From NCBI RefSeq assembly GCF_013377855.1, contig NZ_JABXYJ010000001.1, positions 454,964 through 518,963 of the forward strand: a stretch of DNA of 64,000 nt. The letters are read 5' to 3'. The position numbers and the translations under genes are program-made. The notes below the pieces were generated by a model that was not told the DNA's origin, made no database searches, and saw only the letters and a program-made list of their open reading frames with translations. Shown piece by piece: positions 8,292 to 17,571 of the stretch. Source of the stretch: Cognatundibacterium oligocarboniphilum (GTDB taxonomy: Bacteria > Pseudomonadota > Gammaproteobacteria > Burkholderiales > Burkholderiaceae_D). The first letter of the stretch is position 1. The number at the start of each line of letters is the position of its first letter.

Positions 8292-10178
8292 TTAACGCCA
8301 GTTACCGCGTAACTGCGTTACTTTTTCCTGCAATACGATTGGGGATACCTGCGATGGCTGCATAACTTCTCCAACGACTAGTTCCAGTCTGGAAAAAGGT
8401 CCGCGCCGGAATGCCCGTTCAAACGGATTTCCCTGATCGCGGGTAAAAAAACTGCCCCATAACCCCCGCAATGCCATCGGATAAACCGGAACCGGCGAGC
8501 GCTCCAGTATTTTCATCACACCGCCGCGAAACTGATTGATATCGCCGGTGCTGGTCAGTTTGCCTTCAGGGAAGATACAAACCAGCTCGCCTTCATGCAG
8601 AGCCTGCGCAATATCGACATACGATTTTTCTGTCAGCCACGGATCCTCTTTGGCAGGCGCAATCGGAATCGCTTTGGCTGTGCGGAAAATCCAGGACAAA
8701 AACGGAATTTTAAAAATCTGGTGATCCATCACAAAGCGGATAGGACGTGGACTGCAGGCCATGATGACGATAGCATCCATGTAGCTGACATGATTGCAGA
8801 CCAATATACCTGCTCCCTCCGCTGGAATACGTTCAGCATTGACAGTCCTGACCTGATGCACGGTATGAATCAGCAGCCAGGCGATGAAGCGCATTAAGAA
8901 TTCAGGAACCAGGCTGAAAATATAAAGCGCCACGACTGCATTCAACATCGCGGTGGCCATAAATATCTGCGGAATGGTAAAACCCTGTTTCAGCATCAGC
9001 ATGGCAGCGAGTGATGCCACCACCATGAATAAAGCATTGAGAATATTCATGCCGGCGATAGTGCGGGATAAATGGGCAGGATCGCAGCGCGTCTGAATCA
9101 GGGCGAATAAAGGCACGATGTACAAGCCACCAAAAACACCGATCATCACGATATCAGCCAGGATATGCACAGCGCCAGCCTGTTGCAGGAAACCCCACAG
9201 ATCGACTATCTGCGTGTTCATATAAGTATTGCTGGACAAATACAGATCAAAACCAAAGACCGATAAACCGATCGCACCGAATGGCACCAGACCGATTTCA
9301 ATTTTATGCCCCGATAATTTTTCACACGCCAGTGAACCAGTACCAATGCCAAAAGAAAAAAACGTCAGCAGCAATACAAAAACACTGTGGTCACCGTGCA
9401 GATAATTTTTTGCGTACTGAGGGAACTGAGCCAGAATGATGGCGCCATAAAACCAGAACCAGGAATTTCCCATAAGTGATAAAAACACCGGACGGTTTTT
9501 TTTGCTGAAACGGATATTTCGCACCGTCTCACTCAAGGGATTCCAGCTAACCGGCAATGCTGGTTCTGGTGCCGGTGAATAAGGAATACGCAAGCTGGCA
9601 ATGTAACCCAGAACCGCGACGATGATGGTTCCGGTAGCGACAAGCTGCAATCCCCATGGCTGGTGTACCACCAGCATCGCTCCGAGAATTTCGCCCGCCA
9701 GAATGCCGACAAAAGTCCCCATTTCAATCAGGCCATTGCCACCGATCAATTCATCTTTTTGCAGATGTTGAGGTAAATATGCGTATTTCACCGGTCCGAA
9801 TAATGTCGAATGAATCCCCATGCCAGCCACTGCGGCGATCAAGAGCCAGAGCTGATGATTCCACCAGCCATATGCGGCAATCAGCATGATGAAAATTTCC
9901 AGCAATTTGACCCTGCGTGCCATCACCCCTTTTTCAAACTTATCGGCCAACTGACCTGCTGTGGCAGAAAACAGGACAAAAGGCAGAATGAATAATCCGG
10001 GAATCAGATTATTCAGCAAACCGATATCCAACTTGGTCCACTCCAGCGTGTTGTAAGTCAGAATCGTCAGCAATGCAGTTTTAAAGACGTTGTCATTGAA
10101 TGCCCCTAAAAACTGCGTCCAGAAAAACGGTGCGAAGCGATGTTGTTTCAACAGTCCGAACTGGCTGTGCTGGCCCAT
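8292..10178 (-). CDS. MFS transporter fused to a PlsC-type acyltransferase (LplT-Aas-like)
   Basis: A 628-residue fusion. Residues about 10-400 form a major facilitator domain (FFWTQFLGAFNDNVFK at the start, as in the lysophospholipid flippase LplT). Residues about 420-628 form a PlsC acyltransferase with the NHVSYMD (HX4D) catalytic motif and FPEGKLTSTG glycerophosphate-binding block. In E. coli, LplT and Aas are separate proteins that import and re-acylate lysophospholipids; this fusion has the flippase and acyltransferase parts but no acyl-ACP synthetase domain, so the acyl donor must come from elsewhere. I placed the start at ATG 10178 (MGQHSQFGLL); the open frame continues upstream to 10265 without homology. 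A role in phospholipid repair is inferred. Confidence 0.88.
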   Translation of the reverse strand: MGQHSQFGLLKQHRFAPFFWTQFLGAFNDNVFKTALLTILTYNTLEWTKLDIGLLNNLIPGLFILPFVLFSATAGQLADKFEKGVMARRVKLLEIFIMLIAAYGWWNHQLWLLIAAVAGMGIHSTLFGPVKYAYLPQHLQKDELIGGNGLIEMGTFVGILAGEILGAMLVVHQPWGLQLVATGTIIVAVLGYIASLRIPYSPAPEPALPVSWNPLSETVRNIRFSKKNRPVFLSLMGNSWFWFYGAIILAQFPQYAKNYLHGDHSVFVLLLTFFSFGIGTGSLACEKLSGHKIEIGLVPFGAIGLSVFGFDLYLSSNTYMNTQIVDLWGFLQQAGAVHILADIVMIGVFGGLYIVPLFALIQTRCDPAHLSRTIAGMNILNALFMVVASLAAMLMLKQGFTIPQIFMATAMLNAVVALYIFSLVPEFLMRFIAWLLIHTVHQVRTVNAERIPAEGAGILVCNHVSYMDAIVIMACSPRPIRFVMDHQIFKIPFLSWIFRTAKAIPIAPAKEDPWLTEKSYVDIAQALHEGELVCIFPEGKLTSTGDINQFRGGVMKILERSPVPVYPMALRGLWGSFFTRDQGNPFERAFRRGPFSRLELVVGEVMQPSQVSPIVLQEKVTQLRGNWR

Positions 10179-10268
10179 AAATCGTATCCGATCTCGAAAA
10201 TCAAAAAGTATGGCGAAAATTATAACTGAAGTCACCCGGCAAAAATCTGCTGTGAAATCTGGCAAGTA

Positions 10269-11015
10269 TCAGTCGCCCTCGTCTCCATGCTGAAAATAAT
10301 GAATCGCCTTCTGTACCGTAAGCAAACGACAGCGGGACTCCGAAGCCAGACGCAATGCGGTCTCCAACTGTTGCGGACTGGTTCCCCATGGTCCGGGCTG
10401 CGCACTGACTTCATGAGAATAGAAAATCAGCCAGCCACGCTGCTGATCTGCCCGCCGGATCAACGCGGCAATCTGTTCCGTAGTCATGGTGTTGGCATAC
10501 AAGGCCTGTGCCCGCAATGCAGCCAGATCGGCACGTCCGGTTTGTAATCCGCCGCCAGTGATGCGACTGTATGCAAACCGGCGCGATGCAGCAATTTTGC
10601 TGAGTAAGCCGTAAGCGCCAAAAGGGAATGCAAAGCCAGTGCTCGGCAACTGATGCGTCTTAAAAAATGCCTGATTACGCTCCCAGTCTGTCTGCAGGAC
10701 AGGGATTGCTGTATCAGCGCAGTTTCGGTGCGCATACGTATGGCAGGCGATTTCATGTCCGTTGCACGCCAGTCTTTGCAAATCCTGTACGCTGTGACAT
10801 GGCTGAGATTGCTCAATACCATCCGTTAAACCACCGCAGACATAGAATGTACCGCGAGCCTGATATTGCTCAAGCAAGGCAGCTCCTTGATGGCAGGCAC
10901 TGGCAGGTACATCATCGAATGAAAAACTGATGACGCCGCGCTCCTGCTGTAATGGAATCCAGTGACAGGCCAGATGGCGGGCGGACAAGCGGCTGATTTT
11001 CCGGATTAAAGACAT
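10269..11015 (-). CDS. Polysaccharide deacetylase (CE4/NodB family)
   Basis: A 248-residue protein with the CE4 motifs in order: SFSFDDVP (catalytic base and metal Asp), HTYAHRN (the two metal-binding His), FAFPFGAYG, and a late SHEVS His. Such enzymes remove N-acetyl groups from chitin-like, peptidoglycan or exopolysaccharide chains. No convincing signal peptide is seen (MSLIRKISRLSARHLACHW), so its compartment is uncertain. I chose ATG 11015 rather than the longer frame to 11108, which would overlap the preceding gene by 86 bases; the chosen start lies 7 bases after that gene's stop. It is the last of four minus-strand genes after lolC, lolD and a beta-barrel gene. The substrate is unknown. 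Confidence 0.85.
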   Translation of the reverse strand: MSLIRKISRLSARHLACHWIPLQQERGVISFSFDDVPASACHQGAALLEQYQARGTFYVCGGLTDGIEQSQPCHSVQDLQRLACNGHEIACHTYAHRNCADTAIPVLQTDWERNQAFFKTHQLPSTGFAFPFGAYGLLSKIAASRRFAYSRITGGGLQTGRADLAALRAQALYANTMTTEQIAALIRRADQQRGWLIFYSHEVSAQPGPWGTSPQQLETALRLASESRCRLLTVQKAIHYFQHGDEGD

Positions 11016-11022
11016 GGGCTCA

Positions 11023-12339
11023 TTATTCCCGTATAGGATCGGAAGCACTAAGCGATTGCTGATAACGCAGCAATCCGACTTTCGTTGCGCTTCCCGGCAG
11101 ATTTTCAAAAGTGTATTCCAGCCCTAACTTCATGACCGCCTGCTTTAACTGCTGGTCATCCGCTTTCCGGGTGGTCTTTTCGTAAAAGCTGTCGAAAAAA
11201 ACTCTGAAGCCCCGCTCCAGCTGATAACTCGCACCGACACCGATCCGTTGCAGGTTTTCCTTCCGTGATGTATTCCCGGGCAGCGTCAGGCGCGGAATCA
11301 ATTGCTGATCACTGGTCTGCCAGAGTGTCGAGAAATTAAATCTGGTTTTATCTGACCAATGCCAGAGCGCATCAAAACGCACACCCTTGCTCGTCACATA
11401 CAGCACGGCCGGATCGACAATTGAAAATGGCCGGTTATATAACTGCATATCCAGTCTGAGTTTAGGAGAATAACGATACACACCACGCCAGATTGCATTG
11501 AATAAATTACTGTTACGTTCATCCAAAACGGTATAACGGCGACGAATCATGCCCAGATGCGCGCTGGTGGCGGTTTTGACACTGTATTGCCATTCTGCGT
11601 CCAGAAAAAATTCATTCTCCTGATAATGCCGGTCCAGATCGGCGATCTGTTGCGGTGTACGGTCCGGATAATACACATCGGAATGGCGTACTCCCGCACC
11701 GATACTGGAACCCGTTGGCGACAGGTATAGCGCGCCCGCCTGCTGTCCGCGTTCTGTAAAGTTATACAGCTGATTGACCGGCAGATCATACGCCAATTCA
11801 GAGCGGAACCAGCGGCTCCGTAGCTGCCATTCATCACTGATTTTGAGATTGATATCGGCGCTTCCGGTCGTCTGGTGTGCCAGATCACGCTCGGTCAGCG
11901 TACCGTTAATGTATTGAAATAAGCGTTTGTCTTTACCTGCCGTCACCCTGCCGTCGAGCACTTTGCCAGCATGCCACTCCAGCACCGCATCGCCAGCGGC
12001 CTGCTGATGATCGAGCTGGCGATAGTCTTTATAATGCCGGTTTCCCAATGACCCGGCCAGGATCAGTCTGGTCTGTTCTGAAAACAGCGGGATGATCGCA
12101 CCGCCCCGCACATCGGCGGCATTGATCACCTCTGTCAGGCGCTGGATTTCAAGGCGCCGTGCATCTGTCTGATGGTCATAAAACCGAAAGGGATTGCTGT
12201 CAGTCAGCAAAGATGTTTCGAGCTGCAAAGCCAGATCATTGCTGGCGCTGGCAGTAGCAGCACAACAGGCCACCCCTCCCAGCAACATCATCTGCCGGAA
12301 TGCAGGTATCAAAAACGGAGGAAAATGCCGGTCAGTCAT
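11023..12339 (-). CDS. Outer-membrane beta-barrel protein, EpsL/BBP2-like
   Basis: A 438-residue protein with an N-terminal signal peptide (hydrophobic stretch ending CCAATASAS). The rest alternates polar and hydrophobic/aromatic residues in repeated strands typical of outer-membrane barrels, and the mature N-terminus has SLLTDSNPFRF, resembling the EpsL barrel linked to exosortase/PEP-CTERM polysaccharide loci. The start at 12339 has AGGCGG upstream and lies 7 bases after the lolD stop; a longer frame reaches 12417 inside lolD. A deacetylase gene follows immediately, so a role in export or modification of a surface polysaccharide is plausible but inferred. The exact family needs a profile search. 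Confidence 0.65.
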   Translation of the reverse strand: MTDRHFPPFLIPAFRQMMLLGGVACCAATASASNDLALQLETSLLTDSNPFRFYDHQTDARRLEIQRLTEVINAADVRGGAIIPLFSEQTRLILAGSLGNRHYKDYRQLDHQQAAGDAVLEWHAGKVLDGRVTAGKDKRLFQYINGTLTERDLAHQTTGSADINLKISDEWQLRSRWFRSELAYDLPVNQLYNFTERGQQAGALYLSPTGSSIGAGVRHSDVYYPDRTPQQIADLDRHYQENEFFLDAEWQYSVKTATSAHLGMIRRRYTVLDERNSNLFNAIWRGVYRYSPKLRLDMQLYNRPFSIVDPAVLYVTSKGVRFDALWHWSDKTRFNFSTLWQTSDQQLIPRLTLPGNTSRKENLQRIGVGASYQLERGFRVFFDSFYEKTTRKADDQQLKQAVMKLGLEYTFENLPGSATKVGLLRYQQSLSASDPIRE

Positions 12340-12346
12340 GCGCCGC

Positions 12347-13057
12347 CTATTGCTGCAACAGACCCTGATCAGAGAGTCTGAATATCCGATCGCAACGGCT
12401 GGCCAGCTCCGCATCATGCGTCACGATTACAAAGGCGGTGCCAAGCGTTCTGGATAATTCCAGCATTAGCGCAAATACCTGCTGGGCGGTGCCACCATCC
12501 AGATTTCCAGTCGGCTCATCCGCCAGAACGCAAGCCGGCTGGGTCACCAACGCACGCGCCAGGGCGACACGCTGACGCTCGCCACCAGACAATTCTCCTG
12601 GAACGTGTCTGACTCTGTGTCCCAGCCCGACCCTTTGCAGTATTTGCTGTGCCGCTTGCTGCGCCTCTGAACGGGGCACACGACGGATCAGCAATGGCAT
12701 GGCCACATTATCCAGCGCAGAAAATTCAGGCAGCAAATGATGAAACTGATAAACGAAACCCAAGGAGCGATTGCGCATCGCTCCTCTGGCAGATTCGCTC
12801 ATGTTGCTGATATCCTCGCCCTGCAAACAGACTGTGCCCGTGGTCGGCGTATCCAGCCCTCCGAGTAAGTGCAGCAAGGTGGATTTACCGGAACCGGAAG
12901 CGCCGATAATGGCAAGCCGCTCTCCTTTATTGACATTCAGCGTAATACCTTTCAGAACTGAAACGGCTTCCGCACCTTCGTTAAAGGTCTTTCCAAGATT
13001 CTGACAGCTCAGGATCACTTCCCGTTCGTTTGTCTGTACATTCATCTCATCACTCAT
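12347..13057 (-). CDS. lolD: Lipoprotein-releasing system ATP-binding protein LolD
   Basis: A 236-residue ABC ATPase. Walker [10 protein letters not shown] is at residues 52-60, the signature is [15 protein letters not shown] and the Walker B with following loop is [10 protein letters not shown]. It powers release of outer-membrane lipoproteins from the inner membrane to the LolA chaperone, together with the permease encoded directly upstream. Its start overlaps the lolC stop by 8 bases. No second permease (lolE) is adjacent, in line with lineages where one LolC/E-type protein acts as a homodimer (LolF type). Confidence 0.94.
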   Translation of the reverse strand: MSDEMNVQTNEREVILSCQNLGKTFNEGAEAVSVLKGITLNVNKGERLAIIGASGSGKSTLLHLLGGLDTPTTGTVCLQGEDISNMSESARGAMRNRSLGFVYQFHHLLPEFSALDNVAMPLLIRRVPRSEAQQAAQQILQRVGLGHRVRHVPGELSGGERQRVALARALVTQPACVLADEPTGNLDGGTAQQVFALMLELSRTLGTAFVIVTHDAELASRCDRIFRLSDQGLLQQ

Positions 13058-14306
13058 AGCGCAATGCCTCCGCTGGTTTCACGCGGGCGGCATGCCAGCT
13101 GGGGTAAATCGTTGCTGCGAACGCCAGAACCAGCGCCATGACACTGATCTGCCACACATCGGGCCACCGCAGATCAGACGGTAATGCACTGATGAAATAC
13201 AGATCCTTCGGTAAAAAATCGACTCCCAGCAAGCGCTCAATGAAAGGAACGATCACGTCAATATTCAAAGCGACCACGACGCCACCTGCCACACCCAGCC
13301 CGGTTCCGATCAGACCGACGATACCGCCCTGAATCATAAAAATTTTCATGATTGAAGCGGGCGATGCTCCGAGTGTGCGGAGAATCGCAATATCCGCCTG
13401 TTTATCCGTGACAGTCATAACCAGAGTCGAGACCAGATTAAACGCAGCCACGGCAACAATCAGCGCCAGGATGATGAACATCATGGTTTTTTCTGTCTTG
13501 ACGGCTGAAAAATAATTCCGGTTTTGCTGCGACCAGTCACGAATCAGCAGATCGCCAGATAAGGTGCGCGATAATTCAAGCGCAACCTGCGGCGCTTTCA
13601 GCATCTCCTTAATCCGCAGCCGCAATCCTGAGGGTCCGCTCAAGCGGAAAAATTTCTGGGCATCGGCAATGTGCATGAATGCCATGCCAGAGTCAAATTC
13701 ATAATGCCCGGCATCAAAAATGCCCGCCACTGTAAATGCCTTGAGCCGGGGAACGACACCTGCCGGTGTCATCTGCCCTTCCGGCGCCGCCAGTGTGACT
13801 TTGTCGCCGACATGCACATGGAGATTGGCCGCCAGTGCAGACCCGAGAATAATATTAAACTCACCCGGACGCAGATCAACCCATCTGCCTGCTTTAATTT
13901 TTTCGGATACCTCCGACACATAACGCTCCTGATCCGGCAATACGCCGCGCACAATGACACCGTGCATCACATCGTCCCGGATAATCATCGCCTGGCCATC
14001 CACATACGGAGCGGTACCTGTCACGGCGGGATTTTTCTTTGCCTCCAGGGCTGTTTTCTGCCACTCGACCAGTGTGCCGCTGGGATCAAACACTTCTATA
14101 TGTGCCAGCACGGAAAGCATGCGATCCCGGACTTCTTTCTGAAAACCGTTCATGACTGACAGAACAATAATCAATGCAGCGACCCCGAGTGCGATACCTG
14201 CCATAGAAATCATGGAGATAAAAGAAATAAAACTGTTTCTGCCGCTGCGACGCCCGGCCCGCGTATAGCGCAGACCGACCAACCATTCAAAAGAGAGATT
14301 TTTCAC
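13050..14306 (-). CDS. lolC: Lipoprotein-releasing system permease LolC/LolE
   Basis: A 418-residue inner-membrane permease. The N-terminus [15 protein letters not shown] and first membrane helix (residues about 25-50) are followed by a large periplasmic domain (about 50-265) and three C-terminal helices (around 270-300, 320-345 and 375-400), the FtsX-like layout of LolC/E. It forms the LolCDE-type complex with LolD for lipoprotein sorting. It is first in a minus-strand run that continues with lolD, a beta-barrel gene and a deacetylase, and is divergent from the rpfE-like gene. Confidence 0.93.
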   Translation of the reverse strand: MKNLSFEWLVGLRYTRAGRRSGRNSFISFISMISMAGIALGVAALIIVLSVMNGFQKEVRDRMLSVLAHIEVFDPSGTLVEWQKTALEAKKNPAVTGTAPYVDGQAMIIRDDVMHGVIVRGVLPDQERYVSEVSEKIKAGRWVDLRPGEFNIILGSALAANLHVHVGDKVTLAAPEGQMTPAGVVPRLKAFTVAGIFDAGHYEFDSGMAFMHIADAQKFFRLSGPSGLRLRIKEMLKAPQVALELSRTLSGDLLIRDWSQQNRNYFSAVKTEKTMMFIILALIVAVAAFNLVSTLVMTVTDKQADIAILRTLGASPASIMKIFMIQGGIVGLIGTGLGVAGGVVVALNIDVIVPFIERLLGVDFLPKDLYFISALPSDLRWPDVWQISVMALVLAFAATIYPSWHAARVKPAEALRYE

Positions 14307-14373
14307 CGCAAATTCATTTCAAGTAAATAAGGCAGCCAGAAGTTTGCCACACATTTGCCATACAATGACATCT

Positions 14374-15366
14374 ATGAAGAATTTAGAACTCCTGCTGCCA
14401 TTCAGCCTCCCCCCCGCAGAACTCAGAAACGACCTGATCAAGGCCATACAGGCTCCGGCATTAGCAAACCTGCTGGCGGCCAGCACCACGGTACAATCAA
14501 AAGCTGCGGATGGATTTTCCAGCGCGCTTCCGCATGAATACTGGCTGGCAGGATATCCGGCTCCAGCTAATCCAGCGAACAGTCCGGCAATCAGCCTGCA
14601 CAAAATGAGGACGTACAATTTGTCAGCTGATGACGGATATTGGTTTTTGCTGCAACCGGTACATATCCATATCGCCCGCGACCATCTGGTGCTGACTGAT
14701 CAGCGCAGACTGGATCTCAGCGACCAGGAATCCAGGGAATTGTTTGATATCGCCAGAACCGTCGCGACAGAATCTGGTTTTTCGTTGGTATATGGCGACG
14801 CACAGCACTGGTTTTTACGGGCCGACAGCTGGTCAGGGTTGCGGACAGCGACACCTGATGCGGCCTGCGGTCACAATATTGATATCTGGATGCCGAAAGG
14901 ACAGGAAGCCCGTGCCTGGAGAAAATTCCAGAATGAAATCCAGATGCTGTGGTTCACCCACGATATCAATCAACAACGGGAGAGCATCGGAAAAAAAAGC
15001 GTGAATTCGGTCTGGCTGTCCGGTGGCAGCGACAGTAAAGCAAACAGTTTCAAAGTAGTGCAAAAAAAAGAGCGATTCAGCCAGCTTTCCGCCACCAGCG
15101 ATCAGACAGCCTGCGTCCTGGCAGATATACTGATTGAGTCTGCGCTGAATAATGACTGGGGTACCTGGCTGCAGGAAATCATCCGTCTGGAAGAAAACTG
15201 GTTTGCGCCTCTTTACAGCGCACTCCGGCAGCGTCAGTTGAAACAAGTCACCCTGATCTGTTCCGATCACAGGCAACTGCTCGGCTATCGCCTCAGCCCG
15301 TGGTCGCTCTATCAGTTCTGGCGCCGCCCACATCTGCAAAAATTATTTCCATCTGTTCAGCCATGA
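14374..15366 (+). CDS. RpfE-like conserved betaproteobacterial protein of unknown function
   Basis: A protein of about 330 residues with no signal peptide or membrane helix. It resembles the conserved proteins labelled regulatory protein RpfE or cofactor-independent phosphoglycerate mutase-like that sit next to recJ in many Burkholderiales; I recognise it from this context and from segments such as DGYWFLLQPVHIHIARDHLVL and EIQMLWFTHDINQQRE. The biochemical role is not known. Candidate starts are ATG 14344, 14365 and 14374, none with a good ribosome binding site; 14374 gives the most natural N-terminus (MKNLELLLPF). The stop overlaps the recJ start (ATGA), so the two are translationally coupled. 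Confidence 0.7.
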   Translation: MKNLELLLPFSLPPAELRNDLIKAIQAPALANLLAASTTVQSKAADGFSSALPHEYWLAGYPAPANPANSPAISLHKMRTYNLSADDGYWFLLQPVHIHIARDHLVLTDQRRLDLSDQESRELFDIARTVATESGFSLVYGDAQHWFLRADSWSGLRTATPDAACGHNIDIWMPKGQEARAWRKFQNEIQMLWFTHDINQQRESIGKKSVNSVWLSGGSDSKANSFKVVQKKERFSQLSATSDQTACVLADILIESALNNDWGTWLQEIIRLEENWFAPLYSALRQRQLKQVTLICSDHRQLLGYRLSPWSLYQFWRRPHLQKLFPSVQP

Positions 15367-17057
15367 CGCGCATCAGTACCCGCCCCTACTCACTGAGAGA
15401 ATCAGAAATGCTGCGGCAAAGCGGTATGCACCCGGTGCTCGCACGCCTGTATGCAGCGCGCGGCATCAAACATGACGGCGAACTGCAAACCGGGCTGCAT
15501 GCCCTGCTACCGCCTTCCGGGATGCATCAGATGCGCGAAGCCGCGCAGTTTCTGGCGGAGGCCATCGCCGCACACAAAAAAATCGTGATCGTAGCCGATT
15601 ATGATTGCGATGGCGCCACAGCTTGCGCTGTTGGCTTACGTGGGCTGCGTATGCTTGGTGCGGATGTGGATTATATTGTGCCCAACCGTTTTGAGTATGG
15701 ATACGGTCTGACCCCGGAAATTGTCGCACTGACTGTGCGTGAAAAAGCACCGGATATCATTGTCACGGTTGACAATGGCATCGCCAGTGTTGATGGTGTG
15801 GCAGCTGCCGCAGCACAAGGTATTGAGGTCCTGATTACAGACCATCATTTACCGGGCGAACAACTGCCTGCTGCCGTCGCCATTGTGAACCCGAATCAGC
15901 CTGGCTGTGGATTTCCCAGCAAACATCTGGCCGGAGTCGGCGTGATGTTTTATGTCCTGCTGGCATTGCGGGCCGAACTCCGGCAACGGAATGTTTTCAG
16001 TCTGGAAACGCAACCGAAACTGGACAATCTGCTTGATCTGGTTGCACTGGGGACGGTTGCCGACGTTGTCCGGCTCGATGTCAATAACCGTATCCTGGTG
16101 GCACAGGGACTTAAACGAATGCGGGCTGGCCGGGCCTGCGCCGGAATTACTGCCCTGTTTCAGGTAGCCGGGCGGGAATTGCGGCTTGCCAGCCCTTTCG
16201 ATCTTGGCTTTGCTGTCGGTCCACGTCTGAATGCTGCCGGCCGGCTGGCGGATATGCGCTTGGGCATCGAATGTCTGACAACGGATGATGCAGGGAGAGC
16301 CTGGCAGATTGCTCAGGAGCTGCACAGTATTAACGCCGACCGCAAAGACATCGAACGTGACATGCAGGATGTCGCCTTACTGCATCTGGATCAGTTTCAG
16401 CCGGAGTCCAGCCACACGATTACCGTTTCCGACGAAAGCTGGCATCAAGGCGTCATTGGCATCGTCGCATCGCGCCTGAAGGATCAATTCTACCGACCTA
16501 CCATCACATTTGCGCCAGCCGGAGATGGCACACTCAAAGGCTCAGGTCGCTCCATTCCAGGATTTCATTTACGGGATGCGCTGGATCTGGTGTCAAAACA
16601 CGCACCGCAGCTGATCGAAAAGTTTGGCGGACATGCCATGGCAGCCGGACTGACGATCCGTGAAGAAAATTTTCCTGCGTTTCAGCAGGCATTTGAAACT
16701 GTCGGACAGGCATGGCTACAAAAGAAGCAGCTCGAGCGGGTGATTGAAACCGATGGTGAACTGGAAAACAGTTATTTCACCACTGACTTCATTCAACTAA
16801 TCGATAGCCAGGTCTGGGGTCAGGGTTTTCCTCCCCCCGTATTTTGTGATGAATTTATGGTTATTTCCCAGCGTATTCTCAAGGAGCGCCATCTCAAGCT
16901 GGTGCTGGAAAAACAAGGCGTCCGATACGACGCGATCTGGTTTGGGCATACCGATCAGCTATCAGCCCGCTGCCGGGTTGCCTTCAGGCTCGACGCCAAC
17001 GAATACAACGGCGTGACCCGTGTGCAGATGCTGATTGAACATATCGAGAACCAGTAA
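15363..17057 (+). CDS. recJ: Single-stranded-DNA-specific exonuclease RecJ
   Basis: A 564-residue 5'-3' ssDNA exonuclease of the DHH phosphoesterase family, used in RecF-pathway recombination, base excision and mismatch repair. Manganese-binding motifs are visible: VADYDCDG (residues 78-84), VTVDNGI (about 134-140) and TDHHLPG (DHH at 160-162). The DHHA1 domain has GGHAMAAGLT near residue 435, and a C-terminal OB-fold region follows. The start at 15363 overlaps the preceding stop as ATGA; an upstream in-frame start at 15300 lies inside that gene and is not preferred. Confidence 0.95.
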   Translation: MTRISTRPYSLRESEMLRQSGMHPVLARLYAARGIKHDGELQTGLHALLPPSGMHQMREAAQFLAEAIAAHKKIVIVADYDCDGATACAVGLRGLRMLGADVDYIVPNRFEYGYGLTPEIVALTVREKAPDIIVTVDNGIASVDGVAAAAAQGIEVLITDHHLPGEQLPAAVAIVNPNQPGCGFPSKHLAGVGVMFYVLLALRAELRQRNVFSLETQPKLDNLLDLVALGTVADVVRLDVNNRILVAQGLKRMRAGRACAGITALFQVAGRELRLASPFDLGFAVGPRLNAAGRLADMRLGIECLTTDDAGRAWQIAQELHSINADRKDIERDMQDVALLHLDQFQPESSHTITVSDESWHQGVIGIVASRLKDQFYRPTITFAPAGDGTLKGSGRSIPGFHLRDALDLVSKHAPQLIEKFGGHAMAAGLTIREENFPAFQQAFETVGQAWLQKKQLERVIETDGELENSYFTTDFIQLIDSQVWGQGFPPPVFCDEFMVISQRILKERHLKLVLEKQGVRYDAIWFGHTDQLSARCRVAFRLDANEYNGVTRVQMLIEHIENQ

Positions 17058-17161
17058 GCGTAGTTGGCAGACTTTCATCCGGATTGGTGCAACTTAATGC
17101 CAGTCAGATTGTCTATCATCCTAAATAAGCAATTTTCGATGATATAACGAGATAATCACGG

Positions 17162-17338
17162 ATGAAATCAAGCTTTGCACGACTCTTTTTCGGCACCACC
17201 CTGCTGAGCCTTCTCCTGTTATCCCTGCCCGCATACAGCATAGGCAATCCCACCTGTCCTATCAGCACCAGCGATACGTTCACTATCCACGCCTGCAGCG
17301 CATTGAAGGCATGCCGGACCGCTTGCAGGGAATCCTGA
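17162..17338 (+). CDS. Small secreted cysteine-containing peptide, unknown
   Basis: A 58-residue frame that appears to be a real gene. It begins MKSSFARLFFGTT, runs into a strongly hydrophobic segment (LLSLLLLSLP) and has an AYS signal-peptidase I site near residue 26. The mature part of about 32 residues has four Cys (residues 32, 45, 51, 55; spacing C-x12-C-x5-C-x3-C) and a basic tail, consistent with a periplasmic or secreted disulfide-bonded peptide. The upstream region has a GATATAA-like -10 (about 17140-17146); the ribosome binding site is weak. I do not recognise a family. It lies alone between recJ and the M13 peptidase gene. Overlapping minus-strand frames lack such features. Confidence 0.5.
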   Translation: MKSSFARLFFGTTLLSLLLLSLPAYSIGNPTCPISTSDTFTIHACSALKACRTACRES

Positions 17339-17571
17339 CGCCATTGAAATGAAAGTGCGGCACACAATGATCTTGTCAAAAAAACCTGCATCGCCTCCAT
17401 TCACTAACAGGACAATGCTTGATAAAATGAAAAAATTATTTAATTTATTATGAGCGATTTGCCGCTTCTATTTTCAGAATGGCGAATCCCGTCCATTCCG
17501 TTTGTCCCGTCGTGCCACCTCAATCAGACGGCATGTTAACCAAGTATTTCACACTCAGGAGACCCCAACAA

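Noticed and set aside
13671-14159. 162-residue plus-strand frame inside lolC
   Set aside because: Antisense to the clear lolC frame; His/Cys-rich composition is typical of antisense shadows.
17116-17400. 94- and 61-residue minus-strand frames between recJ and the M13 gene
   Set aside because: They overlap the plus-strand secreted peptide, have no clear ribosome binding site or signal, and their composition is irregular.
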